DNA of 64,000 bases from Ascaris suum (taxonomy: Eukaryota; Nematoda; Chromadorea; Rhabditida; Ascarididae), in assembly GCA_013433145.1 (NCBI GenBank), contig CM024172.1:10626053-10690052 (forward strand). The letters are read 5' to 3'. This document shows positions 55,979 to 64,000 of the stretch, one piece after another. The translations under genes were made by a program, and so were the position numbers. A model generated the notes under the pieces. The model saw only the letters and a program-made list of their open reading frames with translations. It had not been told where the DNA came from and did no database searches. How positions within the stretch are numbered: the first letter of the stretch is position 1; each line of letters opens with the position of its first letter.

Positions 55979-64000
<8,022 letters not shown>

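Overview
The window reads as nuclear DNA of an AT-rich, intron-rich animal, most probably a nematode. The evidence is short exons (about 90-170 bases) separated by introns of several hundred bases to 1.7 kb, acceptors of the TTTCAG/TTGCAG/TTTACAG type, GTTTG-type donors, abundant A/T homopolymers, long perfect (AT)n arrays, and a receptor of the FMRFamide-receptor-like class that nematodes have expanded. There is no sign of operons, ribosome binding sites or any prokaryotic feature. Naming a clade (strongylid or hookworm-like) would be a guess.

Only one gene can be rebuilt with real confidence: a divergent class A neuropeptide-type GPCR on the minus strand, seven exons from 8575 down to 1908. 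Its splice phases agree at all six junctions, and it covers the N-terminus through transmembrane helix 6. The exon for helix 7 and the tail was not found and may lie beyond the left edge. Its central loop is unusually long, and several class A signature residues are replaced. Left of it, at 429-730, is an imperfect fold-back repeat.

At about 12355-13440 (minus) lies a decayed non-LTR retrotransposon: the C-terminal half of a reverse transcriptase is readable across several frames with stops. A possible endonuclease-like scrap sits further upstream at about 15290-15400.

The rest is mostly non-coding DNA with scattered open segments. The better ones have canonical splice sites and compatible phases: a small minus-strand three-exon model at 24491-23965, a plus-strand four-exon model at 40909-43117, and a minus-strand pair at 19307-18877. 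Others are single exon-like frames (9829-9512, 10552-10776, 11672-11511, 38162-38380, 46508-46717, 49958-49779, 54138-53788, 54721-55069, 55607-55978). None of these matches a family I can name. In the G+C-richer patches the opposite strand is often open as well, so they are offered as candidates only.

Repeats are conspicuous: four long (AT)n arrays (26179, 33481, 38952, 59224), a (TTTA)n tract (36931), a C17 run (30198), a G-rich quadruplex-type tract (52301), and a perfect 47-base inverted repeat with a 3-base loop (27727-27823). No tRNA, rRNA or CRISPR signal was recognised.
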